The notes below the pieces were generated by a model. That model had not been told where the DNA came from, did no database searches, and was given only the letters and a program-made list of their open reading frames with translations. The position numbers and the translations under genes were made by a program. Of a stretch of 64,000 nt of DNA, positions 11,726 through 21,150 are shown in pieces; within the stretch, counting starts at the first letter, position 1; each line of letters begins with the position of its first letter. Source of the DNA: Gracilaria domingensis (taxonomy: Eukaryota > Rhodophyta > Florideophyceae > Gracilariales > Gracilariaceae); NCBI GenBank assembly GCA_022539475.1, contig VCMS01000001.1, positions 682,001 through 746,000 on the forward strand, given 5' to 3'.

Positions 11726-11846
11726 TGTAAGCATGGGAAGCTATCAAGGTCGTCTCTCGAAATGCCAGTTTCGCGTCGCAGAGCCTCTGTATCAACGCCA
11801 TTGGTGGGCAACTGCGTGTTGGAAGATCTTCTGATTCCTTACTTTC

Positions 11847-12593
11847 CTAGTAGAGCACACGAATTGCGGAAAGCATAGCTCCGCCCATAGAGATTACTGC
11901 AGTCGCTTTCATGTCTGCTTGCACACAAAACATACCAAGCAACGCAAGGTAGAGGTGTTTCGTGGATATATCACGTTTCATCGATGATTGAAGCTCCAGG
12001 GCCCCAGCTGTCAGAGTGTTCATTGCGAGCTGAGATAAGTAAACTTTCGAGATGATCGAACGGTGACTGACGGAAGACCACGGGAAACGGTTGGACAATA
12101 AAAGAAGTGATGAGACACCAGTCATCATCAGCGCTAGGGCAGATACAGGCATAGGAGGTACCTGACTTGTGTGTTTCGGACGCTGCGTAGCTTTTCGCTT
12201 GTGCCGACGGAGGAAGTCTACGGCATTAGCTATACTAACAGAAAACAAGGATCCCACAAAAGGAATGTTGATTGCTAGTCCTTTGACTGGGAAGATGACG
12301 TAGATAGCTCCTGTGCCAAACATCGTCAGTGCGTTTGCCAGGTTGCAAAATCCTGGGGTATTACAACTTTTGCGAACCGCTTCGAACATAAGCAGGTTTG
12401 TCATCCCAACCGCATTAAGTTTTGAAATCATTGAAGGAGACATTAAATTCCAGGTTTGTCTAGTGTAAAGGGGTCTGACGACCGCCTTTGTAGCCACGGC
12501 GCCAATCTGAAAGGCAGCCATGATAAGCCTGGCCGTCTGAGCTAGAAAAGTTCCAGACAAGATCGCTTTACGCATTTTGCGGGTGAGTGACAT
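11847..12593 (-). CDS. multipass membrane protein, unknown
   Basis: Protein of 248 residues that I do not recognise. Hydrophobic segments lie at about residues 15-37, 88-125, 148-167, 180-200 and 208-240. They are separated by a basic loop (about 127-145, RRHKRKATQR) and a short positively charged N-terminus. This suggests four to six membrane spans with the basic loop facing the cytosol. It is convergent with the glycosyltransferase gene, with only 121 bases between the two stops. It could be an organelle membrane protein, but no motif points to a specific compartment. The ATG start is followed directly by the basic N-terminus; upstream sequence is noncoding in character. Confidence 0.7.
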   Translation of the reverse strand: MSLTRKMRKAILSGTFLAQTARLIMAAFQIGAVATKAVVRPLYTRQTWNLMSPSMISKLNAVGMTNLLMFEAVRKSCNTPGFCNLANALTMFGTGAIYVIFPVKGLAINIPFVGSLFSVSIANAVDFLRRHKRKATQRPKHTSQVPPMPVSALALMMTGVSSLLLLSNRFPWSSVSHRSIISKVYLSQLAMNTLTAGALELQSSMKRDISTKHLYLALLGMFCVQADMKATAVISMGGAMLSAIRVLY

Positions 12594-14847
12594 TGCGTCT
12601 CTCGAGAAGTTACTATGTGCGATATATGGTGCTGAAACGAAAGTTGATGTACATATCGGTAGCGAGGCTATGATTCACGGAGGTGATGGCCGAGATTTCT
12701 GTCGTACAGTGAAGGTTTCGTAGATACAGTACCGCAACTCTTTTCTACCCGAGTAAGGGTATAAGGATATCTATCCTACCTTTGCACAACTATCTTTGGG
12801 TGTCTTGGCCACCTTAAATTCGCACGTGATTTCGAAGCACGCACCGCAGAAGAGGATTTATTTCAAACCGAGGTTTGGTCTGAGGTTTTCCTCAAGAAGC
12901 GATCTTTAAAAGTATGAGACCTCCGAACTTCGGAGTCCGAAGGAGACCGCCGTCGTCGACCACCGCATTTCTATTGCGACCGCTGACCGACGCGTCGTCC
13001 TCTTCGCCGCGTGCCCTGCCGTATCGCTTTTAGCATCCATCATAGGTCTTCAGTGAAATGATCTCACCCACTCTGTGAGCAGGGAATCGCTTTAGGAGCT
13101 TCATGTGAGAGAGAACTAAAGATATTTTGGCCTGGTATCTAAAAAACGTGGCTAGAAAGGTTTAGGAATCCACATCTCGCGCATGGACAGCTTCCTCCAG
13201 TTGGTGGATTGGGCTCTGCTGCAGGCAGAGGTTCTCCAAGGCCTAGCTCGCAAATAGTGAAAACGGTCTGGATTCCGGATGCAGGCTGTTGCTGTAGTTT
13301 TTTCTTCACGTGTGTAAGAAACCGGTCCTGTCTCAGAACCTAAACAGTAAGCAAAGATCACTCACAGTTCTCACTCTCCACGCTCCGTTGTTCCGTTCAG
13401 TCTGCAAAGCTACTTGCCCTATCCTCCTTCAACATTTCCAGGACCACCACTGTCAATTTCACCAGCTCGTTCGCCGTCAGAGGTACGTCAACTTTCGCGG
13501 TATGGTACATATCATGTTTAGGCACGATGTCCAGACACACGTACTCTTTCGGCACACGCAACGGCTTCATAAACGGTTCTACAGCAACAACCTGTTTTGA
13601 TCCGCTGCGTTCACGCGTAGCATTTTGTCACATATCCACACCTTGTCCTCTAGTGGAAAATTCTTCTTCAGTGTCGTACGTAGCACTCTTCTCTCTATTT
13701 CACAACACTGTCGACTCTCTTTGAAAGCCATTCTTCGCCTTCTGTGCTCCCAGCATTTTCCTACCCTTGGTATGTCAGTTTTCGACGGCACAAAAGTTCC
13801 AGCATCAGGTTCTGTTGGAGCCAACATCGTCATAAACGTCATGACATGACTTCTCCATGAAACCCGTTTTATCGTTGATTTTTAGAGCACAGATCTTACC
13901 TAAAAGCAAAAGGCAGCCGCACACGCCGGAGCTCGTCTCTAATATCATCCCTCACCAGATTGACGGTGGCATCCCTACAGGTTTCCGCTCCAGTTCCTTC
14001 CACCTTGAATTGCACCAAATGGTGGTATCTCACGTCTCAATGTTCGACCGATCCAAATATAATTAGTCTGCTTCCGACAGACTCCCGCGCAGCCGCTTTG
14101 CTTTTGCTCCGTCGATCGACCCACCTTTATACGATTCCTCCCCTCACCGTGAACGACGGTAGGCTACGATGCGCATCAAAGTGTCGTGTCGGTGGTGTTT
14201 TTCAAATCTCTTGGCGACGATTCGATACCAAATTTGCAATTCCAATGCGGCAGCAGGCACTGAGATTCGATCTGCGTTGTATTGGCATCGTAGGTGTACA
14301 GGTGAAAGTCGTATTACAATCGGAAAAGGAGCGCAAAAAAAACTACGTGTACCAACTTGGTACGTGCAAGTTTTGAAGCATCTCAGAATCACACGTTTGC
14401 GCGTACCCTTGGTAGCCATAGTCTTGGGAACAGAATCTATAGGGGTATCTGGTATCCTTAATAGCCTTCCATACCCTGTGTGCTTCGTGGCACGAAGTTC
14501 GTGCCATAGTGCATTGGTCGGCTGTCAGATGCTACAGTAGATAACAGGGAATCTGGGGCCTGGTGTCAGGAGCAAAGCATTGGACTTCAAAAAGTACGTT
14601 GCTTCTGGTGAACGGCACTAATAACTTCTTGGGCATCGGGGCGTGAAGCTGTCAAGGAAGCTGTCAAGTGCATTAGAAGTTCAGGTCGACCGTGTCTGAG
14701 TCACTGCAGCTCGAGACGTCAATCATCAAAGAGCTGATAATCACAATAAGGTTCTATCTTTCTCTGCAGCTTTGGCTTCCCTACGGATTTCGTCTGAGAC
14801 AATTCCAATCGCAAAACGAATTTGACATCTTACAGGTTTGCTTTCCT
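12594..14847. other. spacer upstream of CysQ
   Basis: About 2.2 kb without a supported gene. On the minus strand between about 13397 and 14040 several short stretches look protein-like (for example VPKEYVCLDIVPKHDMY) but sit in different frames, which could be a decayed gene. A short imperfect palindrome lies near 12755-12790 upstream of the membrane-protein gene. The motif CTGGTATCCTT lies at 14449-14459. The frame of CysQ is open back to 14692 but has no ATG before 14848. Confidence 0.45.
14449..14459 (+). promoter_or_regulatory. CTGGTATCCTT motif upstream of CysQ
   Basis: An 11-base element about 390 bases upstream of the CysQ ATG, overlapping a small imperfect repeat (GGTATCTGGTATCC). 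The identical 11 bases, in the same orientation relative to the gene, occur upstream of PAN3 and DJ-1 in this window. A transcription factor site is inference. Confidence 0.3.
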
Positions 14848-15684
14848 ATGAGTGTCTCCATAAATGTTTGTGGCGAGAATGTCGCGCTTGCTCCCATCGT
14901 TGACATTGCGGTGAAAGCTGGGGATGCAATTCTCAGTATATATGAGAAGCCCACTGAGAACTGGGGAATGCAATCAAAGAGTGATGATTCACCTCTAACT
15001 CAAGCGGATCTGGCCGCTAACGAAGTCATCTGTGCGGCCCTAAACTCTCTCCATTCGTTTCCGATCATGTCGGAGGAGACAAAGGCCGCCCCGTATGCGG
15101 AACGGTCAGCGTGGCCTGCGTATTGGTGTGTTGATCCGTTGGATGGAACCAAAGAATTCATCAAGCGAAACGGAGAATTCACAGTCAACATTGCCTTGAT
15201 GCAAGCCGTTGATCCCACTGACGTTTCTCTTGGATCACGCCCCGTTCTTGGAGTCGTGTACGCACCAGTTTTGAAGGTTGTCTACTCCGCGGCATTTGAT
15301 TGCGGAGCGTTTAAACATACAGTGGGGTCAGACCCAGAGCAAATGAACTGCAAAACGTTTTCAGAGGAGGATGAAGGTCTTGTACTAGTTTGCTCCAGAA
15401 GTCATTTGGACGAGCGGACACAGAAGTATGTAAGCGGCTTCAAGAACGCTGCGACGAAGAGCATGGGTAGCAGTCTCAAGTTCATGTTAGTCGCAAGTGG
15501 TGAGGCCCACATATATCCAAGAATGGCACCGACAATGGAATGGGATACTGCTGCCAGTCAAATTGTTGTCGAAGAGGCGGGTGGTCAAGTTCTGCACGCG
15601 GAGACAAACAAACCATTGAGGTACAACAAGGAGGAGCTGAGAAATCCTTACTTCTACGTTTTTGGACGCCGGACTAAGCAGTGA
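14848..15684 (+). CDS. cysQ: CysQ-type 3'(2'),5'-bisphosphate nucleotidase
   Basis: Protein of 278 residues of the inositol-monophosphatase superfamily. It hydrolyses 3'-phosphoadenosine 5'-phosphate, the by-product of PAPS-dependent sulfation, to AMP and so relieves product inhibition in sulfate assimilation. Metal-binding motifs are all present: the SEE motif near residue 78, DPLDGTKEF with Asp96 and Asp99, and WDTAA with Asp233. The sequence around DPLDGTKEFIKRNGEFTVN and GVVYAPV is the bacterial CysQ pattern rather than that of eukaryotic Hal2/SAL1, so bacterial or plastid ancestry is likely. The frame is open 52 codons further upstream but has no ATG there. The chosen ATG gives the usual CysQ length without an obvious transit peptide. 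If the organism makes sulfated polysaccharides, the need for this enzyme would be high (inference). Confidence 0.92.
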   Translation: MSVSINVCGENVALAPIVDIAVKAGDAILSIYEKPTENWGMQSKSDDSPLTQADLAANEVICAALNSLHSFPIMSEETKAAPYAERSAWPAYWCVDPLDGTKEFIKRNGEFTVNIALMQAVDPTDVSLGSRPVLGVVYAPVLKVVYSAAFDCGAFKHTVGSDPEQMNCKTFSEEDEGLVLVCSRSHLDERTQKYVSGFKNAATKSMGSSLKFMLVASGEAHIYPRMAPTMEWDTAASQIVVEEAGGQVLHAETNKPLRYNKEELRNPYFYVFGRRTKQ

Positions 15685-15858
15685 AGGCAATAGAATATGA
15701 GCAGGGAAGCACTAGATATTCTTGTGGACGGCTGGTGGGACTTCAGTTTGGATGTTTTTTCGGACTTTGTACGAATCGCTTCAAAGAACTGTCTCTAGAA
15801 TGAGGGACAGTGGTGTCTGACGTGATCAAGGAGCGCGTTCAACTTGTAGAAGACATTT

Positions 15859-17337
15859 TTATCGGTTAGGTAGCCCTTGACGCGCACGACGAAGCTCATC
15901 CACAGATTGCAGTAAACATCTCCGCAGATCCTCATAAGTAGCTATCAAAAGTGATGCTCCGTCTCGAGAGCTCAACAAAACTTGTTCCGGAGAACCGACG
16001 TCGAGTCTGGAAAGACATTCAACGACGTGTGCCATATCTAAAACTGGTTTTCCGTTGGCGTCGACTCTGTGGAACACGTAATCTCGAAACAGTTTGAGTA
16101 GGTAGCGATCTCCAGTTTCTGACCACTGTGGTTCCACACCAGCATCGCTTCTTTCATTCACGAATCCAAGAAGACCAAGTAGCCTAAACATTCTGCTGGA
16201 GTCAAATTCTACAAACAACATGCTTTCTAGTGCGTCACAATGAGTCCAAACATTCCCAAGCTCGAGGGCAAGACGCGGCCCAATCATGCCAAGAATTTGG
16301 TTTGTAGTAACCTGCGAGGAGGGAACAGCAGCGCTTAGCAACGACATTACGAGCACAATGAAATCTTCGCTGTACGGTGTGAGTCGTCGCATAGCTTCCA
16401 CCGCAACATCCTCAGGAACAAGCAGTGCTCCACCTCGGACAATCTTTGGATCTATCCGCAACGCCAGAACCGCAAGAATGTGCCCCGCGCTTGAAAGATC
16501 ACCTTTTTGCAGAGCTGAGACGCGATCGTTGGTAGTAGTAGCCCTTGGCGAAGTGGCCGGTAGATGATCCCCACCACTGGGGTCGAACGCATCGCTAAGA
16601 CCAACGCAGCTCACTCTTACGCGATTTCGTCCGGTAACCAACACACGGCTGATCGTGAGCGCATCGCGCAACGCAAGTCGATTAGAATGTACAATAGCAA
16701 CGGCAGAAAGAAGCTGAGACGCGATCGCCCAAAGTGTAGCCTCCGGTAAGGGATGATAACGATGATCTGGTATTGGCGGATTCTTCAAAAAGACATGAAA
16801 CAGAGTTTCAGCTCTGCCAGATAACTCATACACAAACACGACTTCGTTCGTTGCTGCCATATTCGCTGCTGAGCGCGCCGTAAATTGTCGTGTGGTAAAC
16901 ACCTCTTTCAAGCATAGTAGAGCAGGATGTCGAACGCGTTTCCATGCCTCTCCAGCGCGCACAATTTGGGAACTTGGGGCTGGAGGGGCACCCACAATAC
17001 GTAGTAACGCAGCGATCGAGCCGCGGGAAGCAGAAACGCCTTTGTAGAGAATCCCATGGGGGCCAGCCCGGCCAAATACAGGGGTCGGCCGCGCTTCAAG
17101 AGGAACAATTGCATAGTATGTGCCAACGTATTCTGGAACGGCAAATGTGGGATGGGCACGACCGAGCAGGAGAGCTATCTCTGTTCGCGCCGACTCGCGA
17201 AGAGAGGGATTTGCATACATATCGGCGCCCGGCTGAACATTGCTCCATCTGCGGGTGGGGACAAATTCTGCTGCCAGGGGAGAAGGTCTTTCTTGGGCGA
17301 AGCTTGGGCCGACGCGGCGATCGGGAGGAGGGCTCAT
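15859..17337 (-). CDS. PAN3: PAN3, deadenylase complex pseudokinase subunit
   Basis: Protein of 492 residues matching PAN3, which dimerises, binds PAN2 and RNA, and directs poly(A) tail shortening in the cytoplasm. The order fits: a pseudokinase domain (about residues 60-330) with the family's degraded catalytic loop (HSNRLALRDALTISRVLV, lacking the HRD motif), a linker coiled coil, and the C-terminal knob (about 350-490) ending in a YEDLRRCL helix. The N-terminal CCCH zinc finger and the PAM2 motif of fungal and animal PAN3 are not visible. The frame is open a further 81 codons upstream from a GTG, but that stretch looks noncoding, so I chose the ATG at 17337, which opens a Pro-rich N-terminus. 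The 11-base motif shared with CysQ and DJ-1 lies 287 bases upstream. Confidence 0.88.
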   Translation of the reverse strand: MSPPPDRRVGPSFAQERPSPLAAEFVPTRRWSNVQPGADMYANPSLRESARTEIALLLGRAHPTFAVPEYVGTYYAIVPLEARPTPVFGRAGPHGILYKGVSASRGSIAALLRIVGAPPAPSSQIVRAGEAWKRVRHPALLCLKEVFTTRQFTARSAANMAATNEVVFVYELSGRAETLFHVFLKNPPIPDHRYHPLPEATLWAIASQLLSAVAIVHSNRLALRDALTISRVLVTGRNRVRVSCVGLSDAFDPSGGDHLPATSPRATTTNDRVSALQKGDLSSAGHILAVLALRIDPKIVRGGALLVPEDVAVEAMRRLTPYSEDFIVLVMSLLSAAVPSSQVTTNQILGMIGPRLALELGNVWTHCDALESMLFVEFDSSRMFRLLGLLGFVNERSDAGVEPQWSETGDRYLLKLFRDYVFHRVDANGKPVLDMAHVVECLSRLDVGSPEQVLLSSRDGASLLIATYEDLRRCLLQSVDELRRARQGLPNR

Positions 17338-17623
17338 TGTTCGGCAATGAGCATGGTGGAAGCCACAAAGCAGCCAAACACTTTGAAAGAGTTTTACTTC
17401 TACTGTAGCGTAGTAGCAAAAAGGAGCAAATTGTGTGGCACAAAGCGCCCAGCGAAGCTGGCCAAAATGCCACCTTAAATTTTCAGTTGAAGAATCTTGA
17501 CAGCTTAACGTGTTATGGAACGCTTTCACGGAACCCGCTCGCAACGGATCAAATCGTTCGTCATGCGTTTCGTCGCTCACGCGCCCGATGTAATGATCAC
17601 AATGGCGTATGGACGGAGAAGGT

Positions 17624-17634
17624 AAGGATACCAG
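17624..17634 (-). promoter_or_regulatory. CTGGTATCCTT motif upstream of PAN3
   Basis: Reads CTGGTATCCTT on the minus strand, the strand of PAN3, 287 bases before its ATG. It is part of a short imperfect hairpin (GGTAAGGATACC followed by GGTATCGCTCTTACC). The same 11-mer lies upstream of CysQ and DJ-1. Confidence 0.3.
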
Positions 17635-18719
17635 GGTATCGCTCTTACCATGCCCTTGTATGTGCCACAGCCTTCCATGGGAGTTTATACTCCTCGAAGG
17701 CGACGAAGGTACCTTCAGAAGTGAACACGGATTAGCTTTGAGAATTTCCTAAATGGTGAGTCTTGAGGCCATCGCAATACTGCTAAGGAAGCGATAACTT
17801 CTAACAGACGGGAGCGTCTTTTCTTGGCCAGTGACGGTAGACGCACCCCCCCTTTCCGATAAAACTAAGGGTCGTCGATAAGTCTCGCAGAAGTCTCCAC
17901 TTTTCCACCCCTGGCTCAAACCACGTACCCAGCTCACCAAGAACTTTCTTTGTCACGATGTTCAGCACTGTCACGCGGCCTGAAGCCGTACGGAAGTCTG
18001 TAGAAGTCCGCGACCATTCATTGGTACCATGACAACAGGGGTTTCGTTGCGAAGACTGTGAAACACCCTGTGTGCTGAAACCTTGAAGCTTCATCACTAC
18101 ATATTCCAATTGGCCCGCAGGAGACAATCGGTTAACTGGTCGGCACTTTCTGCGCTTTGCAGAACAATTGCGTTCAGGTCTCCAAGTCGCTGTCAAAGAC
18201 CTCATCGCGACGACCTTCTGTGCGTTTCTTAGATGGTCTTCCTTCAATGAGTTCTGAATGACTCATGTTATACTGCATTCTCTGCTTCAGTTCCTGGTAG
18301 GCTCAACAATGTTTGCCTGCAGAGACCAATCTTGAAGCTCATTTCAAATAGATTTTGCAGTTTGTTGGTCAACATTTCTTGAGCTATTCGGGCCGCTGGT
18401 TTAGGACTTCGGAACTTCCGACCATCATCATTATTGAGGACAAAACACATTGCGAACTGCCTGTGAACGAAAAGCTTACCGACTATAGGCGGCTTGTTTC
18501 AAGTTTCGAACCTCCAGCTCTCAACGGGCCCGGAAGCGGTTAACAACCTTTGCTTCTAACATTAGAATTGGACCAGTAATCTTCTGGCCGTGGCGTGCTA
18601 CCTGCATTCTATTTCGACAAGCTTACGTTCGTGGTAGGCGATGACTTGTTCTCGTTCGTATCGCGAACGTTGTCAGAGTGACGGTTGAATCTACAAACTC
18701 TGCACGAGTAAGGCCCGTT

Positions 18720-18971
18720 GACTTGTTTGAAACGGACAGGCGCAGCGGTCTTCCTTGGCCGCGTCCTTTCCCAGAATAAGCAACTCACGCGACCTATCGT
18801 TGTGATCGCATATCACGCTCCGTCATCAGAAGGATTTTGTTCTCCGACTCGTTTGAAACGGACAGGCGCAGCGGTCTTCCTTGGCCGTATCCGTTCCCAG
18901 AATAAGCAACTCACGCGACCTATCGTTGTGATCGCATATCTCGCTCCGTCATCAGAAGGATTTTGTTCTCC
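18720..18971. repeat. 126-bp tandem duplication, two copies
   Basis: Two adjacent 126-bp copies (about 18720-18845 and 18846-18971) differ at only a handful of positions. The clearest changes are a few bases near GGCCGCGTCC versus GGCCGTATCC and CACGC versus CTCGC. Because 126 is divisible by three, an open plus frame runs through both copies, but no protein family is recognisable. The duplication ends about 110 bases before the BTB gene start, so it may sit in its promoter or leader. Confidence 0.85.
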
Positions 18972-19080
18972 GCCTGTTCTGACCGCCGACACATTCTCAC
19001 CGCTCTGTGACGAAATGGACGTTAAAGCCGTAAGGTGAACGAGGTTTCTGGGATACAATACACTTTCAGCGGTGGAAACG

Positions 19081-21150
19081 ATGAATACCGTGCTACATGC
19101 TCATATTCCGATACCGAATCCCGCTTCTTCTCCTTGGAAAACTGGTCCAAGTTGTTCATGGCGCTTGTGCGCGAATCGAAGTCGCCCAAATGTTGTCTCT
19201 CTTTCTCTACACCTTGTTCGACATCAGACGGATTCATCAGGATTCATTACCGTTAATGTTGAATACCCAGAAATTGCTTCAAAGCCCGTTCAGAATTTGC
19301 ATGTTGCGCGACAATTACCAAGACATCCTCACGAAATTCGACTTCATTTGCCGAGCGGAGAACCATTAACGGTGCTGAATTTGCCATTGACCTACGCACC
19401 TGCTGATGGAAAGGGGATCACTCTTAAGATAGACATATTGATAGAGGAACAGCCCACGTCCCCAACGGCAGTTCGACACACTCCTTTCTCGACTCTAGTA
19501 ACATCCGACCCACAGCTGAAAACCACTTCTCCAAATAAGTCTGGACAATCGTCACCACATCCAACTCAGTTAAGGGAAATTCATACTCATTCTCCATCAC
19601 CGAAACCCACATCTATTTCATGGATTGATGAAAGGAGCCACTCTTCATCGACATATAGGTCATCAAAAGACTCATTGTGCTCCGGTGGTACTAGTTTATC
19701 CAAACGTGCAAGAGGAGGCGCATTGCATTCCCACCGTATTGACCAAGAGGAAGTCCAAACAGGGCCAAAGTATGAGCTAAAATCTCTTCTTAGTGGCTGC
19801 GGGTGCCAAGCCACGGCGAAACAAAGCCGCGCACTGAGCAAGTCTTCGGATGTCACTCTGGTCGTAGAAGGCGATGAAGGAGATGACGTAGAGTTTCATA
19901 TACATCGCTCTGTGCTTACCATGGCATCTCCTGTGTTTCGAGCAATGTTCTCATGTGGTATGCGTGAAAACCAGACTGGGCGGGTCGAATTATCTAACTT
20001 CGATGTTTCGACAGTTAGTCTTGCAGTTCGTCATATGTATGGAGAGGATATAACGGAGTTTGTGGTGCAAAGTGCGTTTGACGTGTACGGATTTGGGCAT
20101 CAGTTTGACATGACCAGCTTGTGTGATGTTGCACAGAAGGTGATATTAACCAAGATGTGTGGTTCCACTTGTATAGACGTCCTAAACCTGGGGGTTTTCT
20201 TCAACGATACTGCGTTGGCGAAGCATGCCACAGCCTTCATCTTGGACCACTTTTCAGAACTTGTTTCAGTGAAAGAAACGTGCCACAAGCTCTGTTTGCT
20301 TCCACCGACATCCTTCCTTGCTCTTATTGAGTCAGACATGTTGGTAGCTACTGAATTAGAGGTCTTCCTTGTCAGTATGGAGTGGCTTTCTTGCCATGAA
20401 GGAAGTGTCTCAATCAAGGACGTTCTCCGGAGAATACGATGGCCTTTGATGACCCAGCACATGTTTCGGACGGCGATGAGCTCCCCACTGATCATTCGAT
20501 TCCCAGCATTGCGAAATTTTCTGAGATCGTCCCAAGCAACGATATCTCAACATCTGAATGGAATCAAACCAAGAAGGAGAGAAGTATTTGGTGAACCAAT
20601 GGTGACAATCCTAGTACCAACGATTCGTGAGCCACCGGCTGCGCTTCTTTACCTTTCTGAAGCCAGCTCCTCGGAGAACCGAAAGCCAGGGTCAAAGTTT
20701 AGCGGACGCCATGTCCATGAATTGAGGCTCTCCTCCAGAAATGAGAAGGTTTTTGAGCATGAAGATTTGAAATGGGTGTTTCGAGCAGAGTTGAGCAAAT
20801 GCAAGTCCTTAGGCTGCTCTCACCCGAGATTGTCTGTCAGTCTTTGGCTTGATCAAGATGATGAGGGATCTGTCTCATCTACTATGCGGCAGGATGTTTA
20901 CGGGTCACGCTTTTTTCCGATGAAGGTTAAGGCGAGATGCATGGTTTGGAATGGCATAGGGGGGCAGTTGCATCACAGAGTCATAGACGTTACCTTTCAG
21001 TCGTCAGGGTGGGCCGGTGGGTGGTGCGTAGAAGATATGCTCGGTGGTCATAAGCAAACCAAGACTTTCTTGGATAAGCTTAATTCCCTTCGGGGTGTGG
21101 TGCCTGTACTACAGGTTGCTGTAGAGATTTTGAAATGTGAGAAAGGATGA
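19081..21150 (+). CDS. BTB-BACK domain protein
   Basis: Protein of 689 residues. The first 250 residues are Ser/Thr/Pro-rich and probably disordered. A BTB/POZ domain follows at about 250-355 (SSDVTLVVEG, FHIHRSVLTMASPVFRAMF, then the VELSNFDVS strand and HMYGED helix). A BACK-like helical region spans about 360-465. The last 200 residues are of unknown fold, rich in Trp and Gly near the end. BTB-BACK proteins usually dimerise and act as substrate adaptors for cullin-3 ubiquitin ligases, and the target is often read by a C-terminal domain. No Kelch repeats are present, so the C-terminal segment is the candidate substrate reader. A GTG lies three codons upstream, but the ATG at 19081 is preferred. 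Confidence 0.85.
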   Translation: MNTVLHAHIPIPNPASSPWKTGPSCSWRLCANRSRPNVVSLSLHLVRHQTDSSGFITVNVEYPEIASKPVQNLHVARQLPRHPHEIRLHLPSGEPLTVLNLPLTYAPADGKGITLKIDILIEEQPTSPTAVRHTPFSTLVTSDPQLKTTSPNKSGQSSPHPTQLREIHTHSPSPKPTSISWIDERSHSSSTYRSSKDSLCSGGTSLSKRARGGALHSHRIDQEEVQTGPKYELKSLLSGCGCQATAKQSRALSKSSDVTLVVEGDEGDDVEFHIHRSVLTMASPVFRAMFSCGMRENQTGRVELSNFDVSTVSLAVRHMYGEDITEFVVQSAFDVYGFGHQFDMTSLCDVAQKVILTKMCGSTCIDVLNLGVFFNDTALAKHATAFILDHFSELVSVKETCHKLCLLPPTSFLALIESDMLVATELEVFLVSMEWLSCHEGSVSIKDVLRRIRWPLMTQHMFRTAMSSPLIIRFPALRNFLRSSQATISQHLNGIKPRRREVFGEPMVTILVPTIREPPAALLYLSEASSSENRKPGSKFSGRHVHELRLSSRNEKVFEHEDLKWVFRAELSKCKSLGCSHPRLSVSLWLDQDDEGSVSSTMRQDVYGSRFFPMKVKARCMVWNGIGGQLHHRVIDVTFQSSGWAGGWCVEDMLGGHKQTKTFLDKLNSLRGVVPVLQVAVEILKCEKG

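Larger units (their letters stand above)
17338..19080. other. divergent spacer between PAN3 and the BTB gene
   Basis: Holds the shared 11-base motif (17624-17634, inside a short hairpin) and a 126-bp tandem duplication (18720-18971). A 148-codon minus frame at 17801-18247 has no recognisable domain and is not called. Confidence 0.5.

Noticed and set aside
13397-14040. Protein-like stretches on the minus strand in different frames
   Set aside because: Could be a decayed or spliced gene, but the open lengths (about 45-87 codons) are close to chance and no family is recognisable.
17801-18247. 148-codon minus frame
   Set aside because: No recognisable domain, no signal peptide, and no neighbour or composition support.
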